Source: an uncultured Succinatimonas sp.
GTDB taxonomy: Bacteria; Pseudomonadota; Gammaproteobacteria; Enterobacterales; Succinivibrionaceae
Length of the DNA: 10,333 nt
NCBI GenBank assembly: GCA_937880335.1
Contig: CALFLJ010000112.1
Coordinates: forward strand, 1-10,333
Direction of reading: 5' to 3'
Below the pieces are notes generated by a model. It was not told the origin of the DNA. It saw nothing but the letters and a program-made list of their open reading frames with translations, and searched no databases. The translations under genes and the position numbers were made by a program. Shown piece by piece: positions 1 through 6,957 of the stretch (position 1 is its first letter; each line of letters opens with the position of its first letter).

Positions 1-146
1 TTTAAGGAGTTTTTTATAGTCCGCTAGTTTGTGAAAGTTTTATTTAATTAAATCTTTTATGCTTTAGAATTTAAAGAGCATAAAAAATAAAACTATAGAA
101 TATTTAACGAAGATGCTCTGATATCTAAAACATTGAGTGAAATAAA

Positions 147-425
147 ATGGCTAAAACTTACTATGTACCAGTTCCCAAAAGGCGACCAGATCGTGGTAAT
201 CGTCTAGATCGAAAAGTATTAAAGCAAATTATTATTTTGGGGTTGACTTTAGGTCCTGCTGGTTTGGAAAAAAAACTAAATGTAAGTCATGGCCTAGCTG
301 TTAGAATTAAGCCTAAGGCAGAAAAACTAGGGCTAACCCTTGAGAAAGTGGAAGCAATGCGTTCCAACCAATTATACGATTTATGGTATAGCTTTGGACG
401 TGGGAAAAGATCTAAAGATAATTAG
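147..425 (+). pseudogene. IS21-like (IstA-type) transposase, N-terminal remnant
   Basis: This 92-residue reading frame looks like the first part of an IS21-type transposase, not a complete protein. The N-terminus is basic (PKRRPDRGNR). A helix-turn-helix-like stretch follows at about residues 22-60, and then 'KAEKLGLTLEKVEAM' at about 57-71, which resembles the IstA pattern 'RAE-aGL-w-eVE-l' that follows the N-terminal DNA-binding domain in that family. The tail is basic (GRGKRSKDN). The catalytic DDE domain is absent: the frame stops at 423-425, and the end of an unrelated decayed insertion element lies only 20 bases beyond. The start is preceded by only a weak purine run (GAGTGAAATAAA). The family is assigned from remembered sequence patterns. 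The alternative is a small stand-alone DNA-binding protein. It is probably non-functional as a transposase. Confidence 0.5.
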
Positions 426-445
426 TAAATTTTTGTAGATAATTT

Positions 446-457
446 TCGGATTTTGTA
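446..457. repeat. Left terminal inverted repeat of the IS remnant
   Basis: TCGGATTTTGTA, perfectly inverted at 1854-1865. It lies 20 bases past the stop of the IS21-like fragment, so the insertion probably cut into or landed next to that older element. Confidence 0.65.
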
Positions 458-504
458 GAAAAGTATCTCCTACGGAATCAGAATAAAAAAATCTCAAAAA
501 ATTT

Positions 505-543
505 GAAAGGAACGCCTGTTAATGGGGGTGTTCCTTTCTTTTT
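505..543 (+). terminator. Intrinsic terminator just inside the IS left end
   Basis: A 12-bp stem pairs GAAAGGAACGCC (505-516) with GGTGTTCCTTTC (527-538), with one G-U pair and a 10-base loop. It is followed by five T residues (539-543). It would stop transcription entering the element from the left, including from the IS21-like fragment. Terminators in this position protect many insertion elements from read-in by host promoters. Confidence 0.75.
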
Positions 544-553
544 GCTTGTGAGC

Positions 554-581
554 TACCATTTCATATAGATATGAGATGGTA
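554..581 (+). promoter_or_regulatory. Hairpin covering the former transposase start codon
   Basis: TACCATTTCATAT (554-566) pairs with ATATGAGATGGTA (569-581) as a near-perfect 13-bp inverted repeat with one G-U pair. The innermost pairs must open because only two bases separate the arms. The 3' arm holds the ATG at 576-578. That ATG is in the same frame as the first recognisable transposase residues, although a TAA now follows at 582-584. A structure of this kind would hide the start in read-through RNA. Confidence 0.5.
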
Positions 582-1794
582 TAAGGTGTTTTTACGGCTA
601 AGTTAAAGCTTTCTGTCCTCCTTCCTGCAAAACTTGGTATCGTCACCAATAAGATAGGCTCTTACTATTATGCTCAGACCTATACTCATTATTACGATAA
701 AGAGAAAAAACGCTCTTTTAAGAGACAGTCAGAAAACTATTGGCTCTGTTACTGGTAGGCAGAAGTACGGTGTTATGATAATGGCTGTTCTTTCTTGATG
801 AACACCCAGAGCCTGAGAACTTTATTACCTCATGGACACCTGAAGGCTTAAAATTCAAACCTGTCGATGAGGAGGAGTTTTATTGTTATTGAGACCCCCT
901 TAAAAAAATGCTGGCGCATCATGGGCATTACAGACTCTGACGTGACAGACCGGTATCGCTGATGCCTTAAGAGAAACAATACTCTTCATTGTTATGAGCC
1001 TTTCTCTAAGGTTACCAGGCTCTCAAGGTCAAGACCGCTAAATGATGGACAAATCACCGGTCTTCTTCAGAGCATTGCTCCTAATGAGGTTATGCGTTTT
1101 TTCAATGCTCATAACAGAAGCTATTTAGCTAAGTATGGTAAGGAGTTTTATAAGATAGTCTTTGTGCTTTAGGCTCAACCTCAATTTCCAGCTATTCACA
1201 TAATCTGTAGCCGAAGAAATACGGATATAACAAGCATGGAGAGGACCTTCTTCAAATTAACTATATGTTTGTTTGTGATGAGGGTTACGGACTTCTTGAA
1301 TATGCCAATACCTAGAAAGGAAATGTTGCTGATGCCTGCACGGGTAAAAATCTGTTGACTGAGCTTAAGGAGATGTTCTCACGCACCAAAGGAGCAGAAT
1401 CAGCATCTCCTAATCTTACCTTTGTTTATGACTCTGAGGATAACCTGCGATTATTATTAATTCCTGATTACATCTTTGCTATGTGCTCCATGCTGCATTC
1501 TGCCTTAGTTAAAGATATTATCTCAGACAACTACTCTGAACTTATGAATGACAATTCCCTTGATATCTTTACGTCTAAGCATATGCATACTGTTAAAGTT
1601 GAATATAAGTATGACAACTTTCCTGTTGAAGGCAAAAGAATCTGACTTTACTCAGTGCCATACGCATTGTTGTTCCTTAGGCAAAACATGAGTATGAACC
1701 AGATAGGGATGATAGGGTATCTGACGAAGAGTTGAACTTAAATTACGAAGTGAATAACGATAATCTGAGATGTTCTGATAAGGTGCAGTTATAA
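576..1794 (+). pseudogene. IS1634-type transposase, multiply broken
   Basis: The coding sequence can only be read by switching frames. Frame one gives KLGIVTNKIGSYYYAQ from about 630. A shift near 725-735 gives SVTGRQKYGV, and a shift near 785 gives FFLDEHPEPENF. A further frame from about 911 runs through a TGA at 960-962 to PNEVMRFFNAHNRSYLAKYG. A one-base shift near 1160 leads into STSISSYS and YGYNKHGEDLLQIN, with TAGs at 1208-1210 and 1313-1315, and continues as NLLTELKEMF and SEDNLRLLL to the TGA at 1643-1645. A tail frame ends at 1792-1794. The STSISSYS and YGYNKHGEDLLQ blocks are typical of IS1634-type DDE transposases. The residue before STSIS, where a catalytic Asp is expected, reads as Gly (GGC, 1172-1174). 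The open frame at 1355-1645 is only a surviving piece of this gene. Confidence 0.72.
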
Positions 1795-1853
1795 AGCCGG
1801 CTCACTGCTGTGAATGGACTTTTAAAACTAGGATTAGTGTGTCATAAAAAACT

Positions 1854-1865
1854 TACAAAATCCGA
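1854..1865. repeat. Right terminal inverted repeat of the IS remnant
   Basis: TACAAAATCCGA, the reverse complement of 446-457. The next eight bases (GACAATTT) match seven of eight bases just outside the left end, as expected for a target duplication. Confidence 0.65.
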
Positions 1866-1929
1866 GACAATTTTTTGTACATATCTTAAAAAGAGTATGT
1901 TCAAACTTGTTTAAGCAATGCAATTTTAT

Positions 1930-1955
1930 AAGTAGGACTAAACTCAGTCCTACTT
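1930..1955 (-). terminator. Hairpin downstream of gpmI, probable terminator
   Basis: A perfect 10-bp stem (AAGTAGGACT at 1930-1939 with AGTCCTACTT at 1946-1955) has a six-base loop and lies 19 bases past the gpmI stop on the minus strand. The sequence after the stem is ATAAAATT and not a clean T run, so termination may be inefficient or the stem may protect the RNA 3' end. It would equally face any transcription leaving the dead insertion element. Confidence 0.6.
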
Positions 1956-1974
1956 AAAATGTAATTTAATGACT

Positions 1975-3513
1975 TTATTTTATATGAACTAAACACTTAC
2001 CTGTCATTTCAGCAGGAACATCCATACCTATAAGGTTAAGAATGGTTGGTGCCAAATCACATAAACGGCCATCTTTATCCATAGTAGCTTTGCGACCAAA
2101 GTAGATTAGTGGTACTGGTAAGTTTGTATGAGCTGTGTAAGGTACACCTGTTGTTAAATCTTTCATTCGCTCGCAGTTGCCATGATCTGCTGTGATAAGG
2201 CATTCTCCACCAACTTTCTTTAAAGACTCAACTACTCGGCCAATACAGTGATCTACAGCCTCCACAGCCTTTACGGCAGCTTCAAAAATACCTGTATGAC
2301 CTACCATGTCTCCATTTGGATAGTTGCAAATAATTACATCATACTTGCAGGATTCAATAGCTTCACAAAGTTTGTCAGTTAATTCCTTTGAACTCATTTC
2401 TGGCTGTAAATCGTAAGTTGCAACCTTAGGGCTATTTACCAAGATACGATCCTCTCCTGGGTAAACAGTCTCTACACCACCGTTCATAAAGAAAGTAACA
2501 TGGGCATATTTTTCAGTTTCTGAAATACGTAGCTGAGTCTTATTATGGGCAGATAACCATTCACCTAAGGTATTTTTAAGATCTTGAGGTGGGAAAGCAC
2601 ATACGGTATTAATGTCAGCTGCATATTGGGTTAACATTACAAAGTCACTCAGCTGTGGTTTGCAGTTACGTTTAAATCCAGAGAAATCTGCATCTGAATT
2701 TACAAAGGCTCTAGTAATCTGACGGGCTCTATCGGCTCTGAAATTCATAAATATTAAGCTGTCACCGTCATTTAATTTTACAGGTTCTCCAACTACTGAA
2801 GCTTTAACAAATTCATCATTTTCGTCTCTTGCATAAGCTGCATCTAGAGCTTCAGCTGCAGAGGCAAACGGAGAAAAATCACTCTTTGCTTCTGTAATTA
2901 GATCATAGGCTTGTTGTACTCGGTCCCAACGATTATCTCTATCCATAGCATAGTAACGGCCGATAATTGATACTATACGTCCTACACCAACTTCATTAAA
3001 AGTGTCTTCGAAAGTTTTGATAAATTCATGGGCAGATCTTGGAGGTACATCTCGGCCATCTAAAAATGGATGGAAATATATTTCTTTTGCTCCACGTTGA
3101 GCTGCTAATTTTATCATAGCTATAATGTGATCTTGATGGCTGTGAACACCACCATTTGACATAAGTCCCATTAAGTGGACTGCTTTTCCTGCTTTTACAG
3201 CTTTGTCAACGGCATCACAGAGAACCTTATTAGAATAGAAGTCGCCATCGTTTATAGCTTTACCTATACGAGTTAACTCCTGATAAACAATACGTCCAGC
3301 GCCAATATTAGTATGACCAACCTCTGAGTTACCCATTTGACCTTCAGGTAATCCAACATAACTGCCGGATGCTTGAATATCTGAATGTGCATATTCTGAT
3401 GTAAGTTTATCTAGATTAGGTGTTTTTCCTGCAACTACAGCATTAAAGTCATGTTCTGGGTTGTCTCCCCAACCATCCATTATGATAAGAGCAAAAGGTT
3501 TTTTTTGGGTCAT
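1975..3513 (-). CDS. gpmI: 2,3-bisphosphoglycerate-independent phosphoglycerate mutase
   Basis: This cytosolic enzyme interconverts 3-phosphoglycerate and 2-phosphoglycerate in glycolysis and gluconeogenesis, using two manganese ions and a phosphoserine intermediate. The 512 residues match the usual family length (about 510-515). The alkaline-phosphatase-type metal site is complete: Asp13 in IMDGWG, catalytic Ser63 in GQMGNSEVGH, Asp402 and His406 in GDMVGHTG, Asp443-His444 in TADHGN, and His462. The substrate-binding blocks HPFLDGRDVPP (about 148-158), GRYYAMDRDNRWDR (about 185-198) and NFRADRARQ (about 257-265) are present. The ATG at 3513 gives the normal N-terminus, with a purine-rich AAGAGAGA about nine bases upstream. 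It is divergent from the yibN-like gene, as in E. coli (gpmM/yibN). A hairpin follows the stop. Confidence 0.97.
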   Translation of the reverse strand: MTQKKPFALIIMDGWGDNPEHDFNAVVAGKTPNLDKLTSEYAHSDIQASGSYVGLPEGQMGNSEVGHTNIGAGRIVYQELTRIGKAINDGDFYSNKVLCDAVDKAVKAGKAVHLMGLMSNGGVHSHQDHIIAMIKLAAQRGAKEIYFHPFLDGRDVPPRSAHEFIKTFEDTFNEVGVGRIVSIIGRYYAMDRDNRWDRVQQAYDLITEAKSDFSPFASAAEALDAAYARDENDEFVKASVVGEPVKLNDGDSLIFMNFRADRARQITRAFVNSDADFSGFKRNCKPQLSDFVMLTQYAADINTVCAFPPQDLKNTLGEWLSAHNKTQLRISETEKYAHVTFFMNGGVETVYPGEDRILVNSPKVATYDLQPEMSSKELTDKLCEAIESCKYDVIICNYPNGDMVGHTGIFEAAVKAVEAVDHCIGRVVESLKKVGGECLITADHGNCERMKDLTTGVPYTAHTNLPVPLIYFGRKATMDKDGRLCDLAPTILNLIGMDVPAEMTGKCLVHIK

Positions 3514-3769
3514 CTTATATTCTCTCTTAATTAAAAATAATTTATGTATATTCTAGCCTGTTTTAATTATAAAACCGAATCTTGCATTTAAATTTAATGT
3601 TTTTATGACATTATTTAATAATTTAAGTTTCATATATTAATAAACATATGTTTAGCTGTTTTTTTTTTATTTTTAAAAAAGTTGGTAGTTTTAGATTAAT
3701 TAAAACAAAACGTTGTTAGTTGAAGTAAAAAAATAAAGATTTAATAACTCTCGCGCTATTCTTTTATGT

Positions 3770-3785
3770 TGTGATATATATCATA
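3770..3785. promoter_or_regulatory. CRP-like binding site
   Basis: TGTGA-TATATA-TCATA differs by one base from the CRP consensus TGTGA-N6-TCACA. It contains the perfect palindrome TGATATATATCA (3772-3783). It lies between gpmI and the yibN-like operon, more than 200 bases from either start codon. The match is seen directly; CRP binding is inferred, and AT-rich sequence raises the chance of coincidence. Confidence 0.4.
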
Positions 3786-3812
3786 TGTAATCAGGATCTC
3801 ACTTTATGAGAG

Positions 3813-3828
3813 TTTGTTTGCAAACAAA
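3813..3828. promoter_or_regulatory. 16-bp perfect palindrome, possible operator
   Basis: TTTGTTTGCAAACAAA reads the same on both strands with no spacer. Contiguous perfect symmetry of this length is typical of a dimeric repressor site. I cannot name the regulator. It lies about 30 bases from the CRP-like site in the divergent control region. Confidence 0.4.
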
Positions 3829-4002
3829 AGATTAAAGATTGTAAAATAACTCACTGTTTTTAGTGATAATAACGTTCTAATTTGCAATTTAGTCTAAAGA
3901 CATTGCTTTATGATAAAATCTTACGGGTTTTTTTTGATTTTTAATCGTAAAAACTTTATTTTAAGGTAAAGCCTATTATTTTATTTTTTTTGAGGTGTTC
4001 AA

Positions 4003-4467
4003 GTGGGAGATTTATTCTCTTCTGAAAATATGGCTGAGTATACTGAGTTTGCCAGTCGCCATTTATTTGTTAGTGCATTATGGGTTGCTGCATTAGTCGG
4101 ACTGATTTACATGCAGATTAGAATTTTTGCAGCAAGAATAAAAAAAGTTAGCCCTAGTATAGCTTCTAGCATGGTTAATCATGAAAATGGTGTTTTTGTT
4201 GATGTTCGTCCTGCTAATTTATTTTCAAAAGGTCATATCGCAGGCTCGTTAAATATTACGGCCAATGAAATTAAAAGTGGGAAGTTACAACGTATTGACA
4301 GTGCAAAAGAAAGACCAGTGGTCTTAGTTGGTAAGGATAAATTGGACTCAGAAACTTTTAATTGTACTCGCATCCTAAAAAAACACGGTTATACTAAGAT
4401 CTATACACTTGATGGTGGAATCATGACTTGGGTAAATGATAATTTACCTCTTTCAACAAAAAGATAA
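4003..4467 (+). CDS. yibN: YibN-like membrane-anchored rhodanese-domain protein
   Basis: A 154-residue protein with one N-terminal membrane segment (about residues 21-42) followed by a rhodanese-like domain (about 55-150). The domain shows VFVDVRP, KGHIAGSLNI and the late HGYTKIYTLDGGIMTW block. Aligning that last block with ordinary rhodaneses puts Asp112 where the catalytic cysteine should be; the only cysteine is Cys121. Sulfur transfer by the usual mechanism is therefore unlikely. The start is a GTG at 4003, chosen because GAGG lies seven bases upstream; an in-frame ATG follows at codon 10. It is the first gene of an operon with secB and gpsA and is divergent from gpmI, matching the E. 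coli yibN position, although grxC is missing before secB. The role of YibN is not well defined. Confidence 0.85.
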   Translation: MGDLFSSENMAEYTEFASRHLFVSALWVAALVGLIYMQIRIFAARIKKVSPSIASSMVNHENGVFVDVRPANLFSKGHIAGSLNITANEIKSGKLQRIDSAKERPVVLVGKDKLDSETFNCTRILKKHGYTKIYTLDGGIMTWVNDNLPLSTKR

Positions 4468-4490
4468 TTAAAAAAAACATAGGAAATAAA

Positions 4491-5024
4491 ATGTCTGATC
4501 AAAATACAAACGAAAATCAAACACAACAAGCTCAACCTCAGTTTGAGATATTGCGAATATACTCTAAGGATTGTTCATTAGAGACCCCAAACTCACCAGC
4601 CTTATTTGTGAATCAGGCAGCCTGGAAACCAAAGATAAATGTTGAGTTTGATGCTAAGCCAACTCATGTTGCAGCCGATCAATTTGAGGTTGATTTACGT
4701 GTTACTGTAACTTGCAACAATGTTATTACTGTTGACGGTAAAGAGGAGGAAAAAGTTGCCTTTATATGTGAGGTGCATCAGGCAGGACTTTTCCTGTTGC
4801 GCAATTTAGGTCAGGATTCTGCTGAATACCTTCTTTCTGCAACTGCACCGAATATTCTTTTCCCTTATGCAAGAGAGCATATTTCTTCAATGGTTACACG
4901 TTCTACCTTCCCTCCATTGAATTTGCGTCCTTTAAATTTTGAAGCTTTATTTAGAGCTCGTAAGATGCAGGAAGCTCAAAAAGCTCAGAGCGAAGGAAAT
5001 TCTTCTGCTCAGGCAGAAGCATAG
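4491..5024 (+). CDS. secB: Protein-export chaperone SecB
   Basis: SecB is a cytosolic homotetrameric chaperone that keeps preproteins unfolded and hands them to SecA for Sec export. Family blocks run in order: FEILRIYSKDCSLETPNSP (about 18-36), FEVDLRVTVT (65-74), EEKVAFICEVHQAGLF (86-101), the signature APNILFPYAREHISSMV (119-135), and FPPLNLRPLNFEALF (140-154). At 177 residues it is about 20 longer than E. coli SecB, through a Gln/Asn-rich N-terminus, a small insertion after the VTVT strand (NNVITVDGK) and an Ala/Gln/Glu-rich tail. The ATG at 4491 has AGGA six bases upstream. It lies 23 bases after the yibN-like gene and 15 bases before gpsA, so co-transcription is likely. Confidence 0.97.
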   Translation: MSDQNTNENQTQQAQPQFEILRIYSKDCSLETPNSPALFVNQAAWKPKINVEFDAKPTHVAADQFEVDLRVTVTCNNVITVDGKEEEKVAFICEVHQAGLFLLRNLGQDSAEYLLSATAPNILFPYAREHISSMVTRSTFPPLNLRPLNFEALFRARKMQEAQKAQSEGNSSAQAEA

Positions 5025-5039
5025 TTAACAATTTTCTTT

Positions 5040-6044
5040 ATGAAAGATTTGACTAGTAGCTTATGTGTGATCGGTGCCGGCTCCTATGGCACCGCTCTTG
5101 CTGTTTCAGTTGCGTCAAAGGGCATTAAAGTTATACTTTACGATCGCAATCCTGAACGTGTCTTGCAAATGCAAAATACTAGAGAAAATAGTAGATATTT
5201 ACCTGGTATTACTTTTCCAAAATCACTATCAATTACATCTAATCTTGAATATGCTGTTGCTTCGTCATGTAATATTTTGCTTGTAGTGCCAAGCTACACT
5301 TTCAAAGATTTATTAGAAAAGATAGCAGTATATTTAACAACAAGCCATAGGTTATCCTGGGCTACCAAAGGTCTAGAGCATAATACAGGTAGATTATTAA
5401 GCGATACAGCTTTAGAAGTTTTGCCTTTTAATATTCCTATGGCAGCCTTATCAGGACCCACATTTGCAAAAGAATTAGCTCTGGGAATGCCTACCGCTAT
5501 AGCAGTAGCAGGAACTGATAATTCTTTTATATCCGACTTGTGCACCTTAATGCACACGCCAACATTTAGAATTTATGAATGCCCCGATTTTATTGGCTTG
5601 CAATTAGGTGGGGCTATAAAAAATGTCATAGCAATAGCAGCAGGTTTATCTGATGGATTAGGATATGGCGCTAATGCTAGGACTGCTTTGGTTACTCGTG
5701 GTTTAGCTGAGATGATTAGATTGGGGGTAAGTCTTGGTGCCACGGAGAGAGGCTTCATGGGATTGTCTGGTTTAGGTGATTTAATTTTAACTTGTACAGA
5801 TAATCAATCTAGAAACAGACGTTTTGGTGTTATGTTAGGTCAAGGTAAATCAGTTGACGAAGCTTTATCAGAGATAAATCAAGTAGTTGAGGGATATACA
5901 ATGACTGCAACAGTGCATAATTTAAGCCAGGATATGAATTTGCAGATGCCAATTTGTTGTGAGCTATTTGAGGTTCTTTATAACGGTAAATCAGGGCCCC
6001 AAGCAGCAATAGACTTACTAAGTCGTTCTCTAAAAAGCGAGTAA
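5040..6044 (+). CDS. gpsA: NAD(P)-dependent glycerol-3-phosphate dehydrogenase
   Basis: This enzyme reduces dihydroxyacetone phosphate to sn-glycerol-3-phosphate, the backbone for phospholipid synthesis, in the cytosol. The N-terminal Rossmann fold shows IGAGSYGTALA (11-21), with the cofactor-choice region VILYDRN (31-37). ATKGLE (108-113) and SGPTFAKE (138-145) are typical. Lys194 in LGGAIKNVIAIAAGL is the expected general base, and the C-terminal domain contains GLSGLGDLILTCT (241-253) followed by SRNRRFG. The length of 334 residues is normal. The ATG at 5040 is needed to keep the first Rossmann strand. Its upstream sequence (ACAATTTTCTTT) has no recognisable ribosome binding site, so translation may be coupled to secB, which ends 15 bases earlier. 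The secB-gpsA pair is conserved in E. coli. Confidence 0.97.
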   Translation: MKDLTSSLCVIGAGSYGTALAVSVASKGIKVILYDRNPERVLQMQNTRENSRYLPGITFPKSLSITSNLEYAVASSCNILLVVPSYTFKDLLEKIAVYLTTSHRLSWATKGLEHNTGRLLSDTALEVLPFNIPMAALSGPTFAKELALGMPTAIAVAGTDNSFISDLCTLMHTPTFRIYECPDFIGLQLGGAIKNVIAIAAGLSDGLGYGANARTALVTRGLAEMIRLGVSLGATERGFMGLSGLGDLILTCTDNQSRNRRFGVMLGQGKSVDEALSEINQVVEGYTMTATVHNLSQDMNLQMPICCELFEVLYNGKSGPQAAIDLLSRSLKSE

Positions 6045-6070
6045 AATTTGTAAAATTTTTTATATTAAAT

Positions 6071-6104
6071 TTAGTATCCCTCGGCATTATCCAAGGGATA
6101 CTGA
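6071..6104. terminator. Bidirectional terminator between gpsA and nfuA
   Basis: The stem TTAGTATCCCT (6071-6081) pairs with AGGGATACTGA (6094-6104), giving about 11 bp with one G-U pair and a 12-base loop. It lies between the convergent stops of gpsA (6044) and nfuA (6115). T-rich sequence follows in both directions, though with no unbroken T run. Confidence 0.7.
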
Positions 6105-6114
6105 TTTGGATTTA

Positions 6115-6705
6115 TTATCCGTAGGTTTCTTCTGTAACTTTGTGTTCAGTCACGTCTACTACATCTTTAATCAAGCCTGGAAATGCCTGATTTAGCTGTG
6201 ATTGAATTCCTTCTTTTAAGGTAAGTCCAACCATTGAGCAACCTAAACATCCCCCTTGGAAACGTACTTTCACAATACCATCTTCGGTAACACTGTCTAG
6301 TGTTACAGCACCACCATGGCTTGCTAATGCTGGACTGACTGTAGTTTCAATAAAATATTTTATTTTGTCAGTCAAGGTTGCATTGTCTGGGAGATCGCTT
6401 TTGTTTAAGTTTGGAGCATGAAACGTCAAAAGATCTGAGCCATCTTCATTTTGTGTTAAATCTAATACGGATTCATCTAAAACATTGCTCACTGAGGCGT
6501 CAATAACAATTTCAAATCCTTTCATTTGAAAATGCTCGTCATTTGGTGTTATGTATTCTTTTGGACAATACAAGATACCGCATTGAACTCCAGGTGTACC
6601 AACATTTGTTGCTGTAAGTCTAATTGCAAGACCAGGCATTTTTTGTTGATTGATTATCTTGAGAAAATACTCTTGTGCTTTATCACTTACACTAATTTTG
6701 CTCAT
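6115..6705 (-). CDS. nfuA: Fe-S cluster biogenesis protein NfuA
   Basis: NfuA is a cytosolic carrier that binds a [4Fe-4S] cluster between two subunits and passes it to client enzymes, notably under oxidative stress or iron limitation. The protein has a degenerate A-type domain at about residues 1-95 (NVGTPGVQCGILYCPK), followed by the Nfu domain (about 105-196) with HGGAVTLDSV and the cluster-binding CxxC as Cys153 and Cys156 in GGCLGCSMVGLTLKEG. I start it at the ATG at 6703-6705, giving 196 residues against 191 in E. coli and an N-terminus (MSKISVSDKAQEYF) that matches the family. The frame stays open upstream to 6810, but that part encodes a hydrophobic, AT-rich stretch unlike any NfuA. 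It is convergent with gpsA and divergent from the HMA gene. Confidence 0.95.
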   Translation of the reverse strand: MSKISVSDKAQEYFLKIINQQKMPGLAIRLTATNVGTPGVQCGILYCPKEYITPNDEHFQMKGFEIVIDASVSNVLDESVLDLTQNEDGSDLLTFHAPNLNKSDLPDNATLTDKIKYFIETTVSPALASHGGAVTLDSVTEDGIVKVRFQGGCLGCSMVGLTLKEGIQSQLNQAFPGLIKDVVDVTEHKVTEETYG

Positions 6706-6957
6706 ATTCTTAATATTCCAATTTAAAGCGAAATTAATTAAATATCTAAAATTTACGAAAATTATACACGTCAACGAAAGAAATATAGGGAAAAGATATA
6801 AAAAAAACAAATATAGGCTCTTTATAAGACCTATTAAATTTTTTGATGAAGTTTATAAAAATAAATATTTTCTGGTGATAGATTTTTTATTAACAATACT
6901 TTATCATTGTTGATGAATTGTTCAACTATAAAACTTTGTTACTGCGGAGTATAATAA

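Larger units (their letters stand above)
446..1865 (+). mobile_element. Decayed IS1634-type insertion element
   Basis: The element is bounded by a perfect 12-base inverted repeat: TCGGATTTTGTA at 446-457 and its reverse complement TACAAAATCCGA at 1854-1865. Immediately outside these ends are the near-identical octamers GATAATTT (438-445) and GACAATTT (1866-1873), which fit an old target-site duplication with one transition. Between the ends lie a terminator, a hairpin and a transposase pseudogene related to the IS1634 type. At about 1.42 kb it is shorter than I would expect for an intact member, which fits loss of part of the 3' half of the transposase. The inverted repeat and flanking octamers are seen directly; the family name rests on protein motifs. 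Transposition from its own transposase is not possible. Confidence 0.68.
3514..4002. promoter_or_regulatory. Divergent AT-rich control region between gpmI and yibN-like gene
   Basis: These 489 bases hold no convincing gene on either strand. They are very AT-rich, with long T and A runs near 3660-3680 and 3928-3935. Promoters for both flanking genes must lie here, but I see no strong -35/-10 pair. TAGAAT on the minus strand (plus 3550-3555) is a weak -10 candidate for gpmI, and TATGAT at 3909-3914 a weak one for the operon. The clear symmetric elements are the CRP-like site at 3770-3785, a split repeat TCTCA/TGAGA at 3797-3811, the palindrome at 3813-3828, and TCACT/AGTGA at 3851-3866. Their clustering within about 100 bases suggests regulated transcription. 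Confidence 0.55.

Noticed and set aside
59..81. Hairpin ATGCTTT/AAAGAGCAT as a terminator
   Set aside because: Only seven pairs including a G-U, in AT-rich DNA, with no T run after it on either strand and no gene ending nearby.
1355..1645. Stand-alone 96-residue protein
   Set aside because: It is in frame with upstream transposase blocks separated by TAG codons at 1208 and 1313, so it is the surviving end of a broken transposase.
5294..6087. Minus-strand open frames across gpsA
   Set aside because: They are shadows of the well-supported gpsA reading frame, with no independent start signals or protein-like motifs.
6706..6810. In-frame N-terminal extension of nfuA with a hydrophobic, membrane-like segment
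   Set aside because: NfuA is cytosolic. The ATG at 6705 gives the family N-terminus and length, and the upstream stretch is AT-rich intergenic sequence read as Phe/Leu/Ile.
6650..6913. Plus-strand 87-codon frame over the nfuA start and upstream region
   Set aside because: It is antisense to the nfuA N-terminus, has no ribosome binding site, and has a Phe/Ile/Leu/Lys composition expected from translating AT-rich non-coding DNA.
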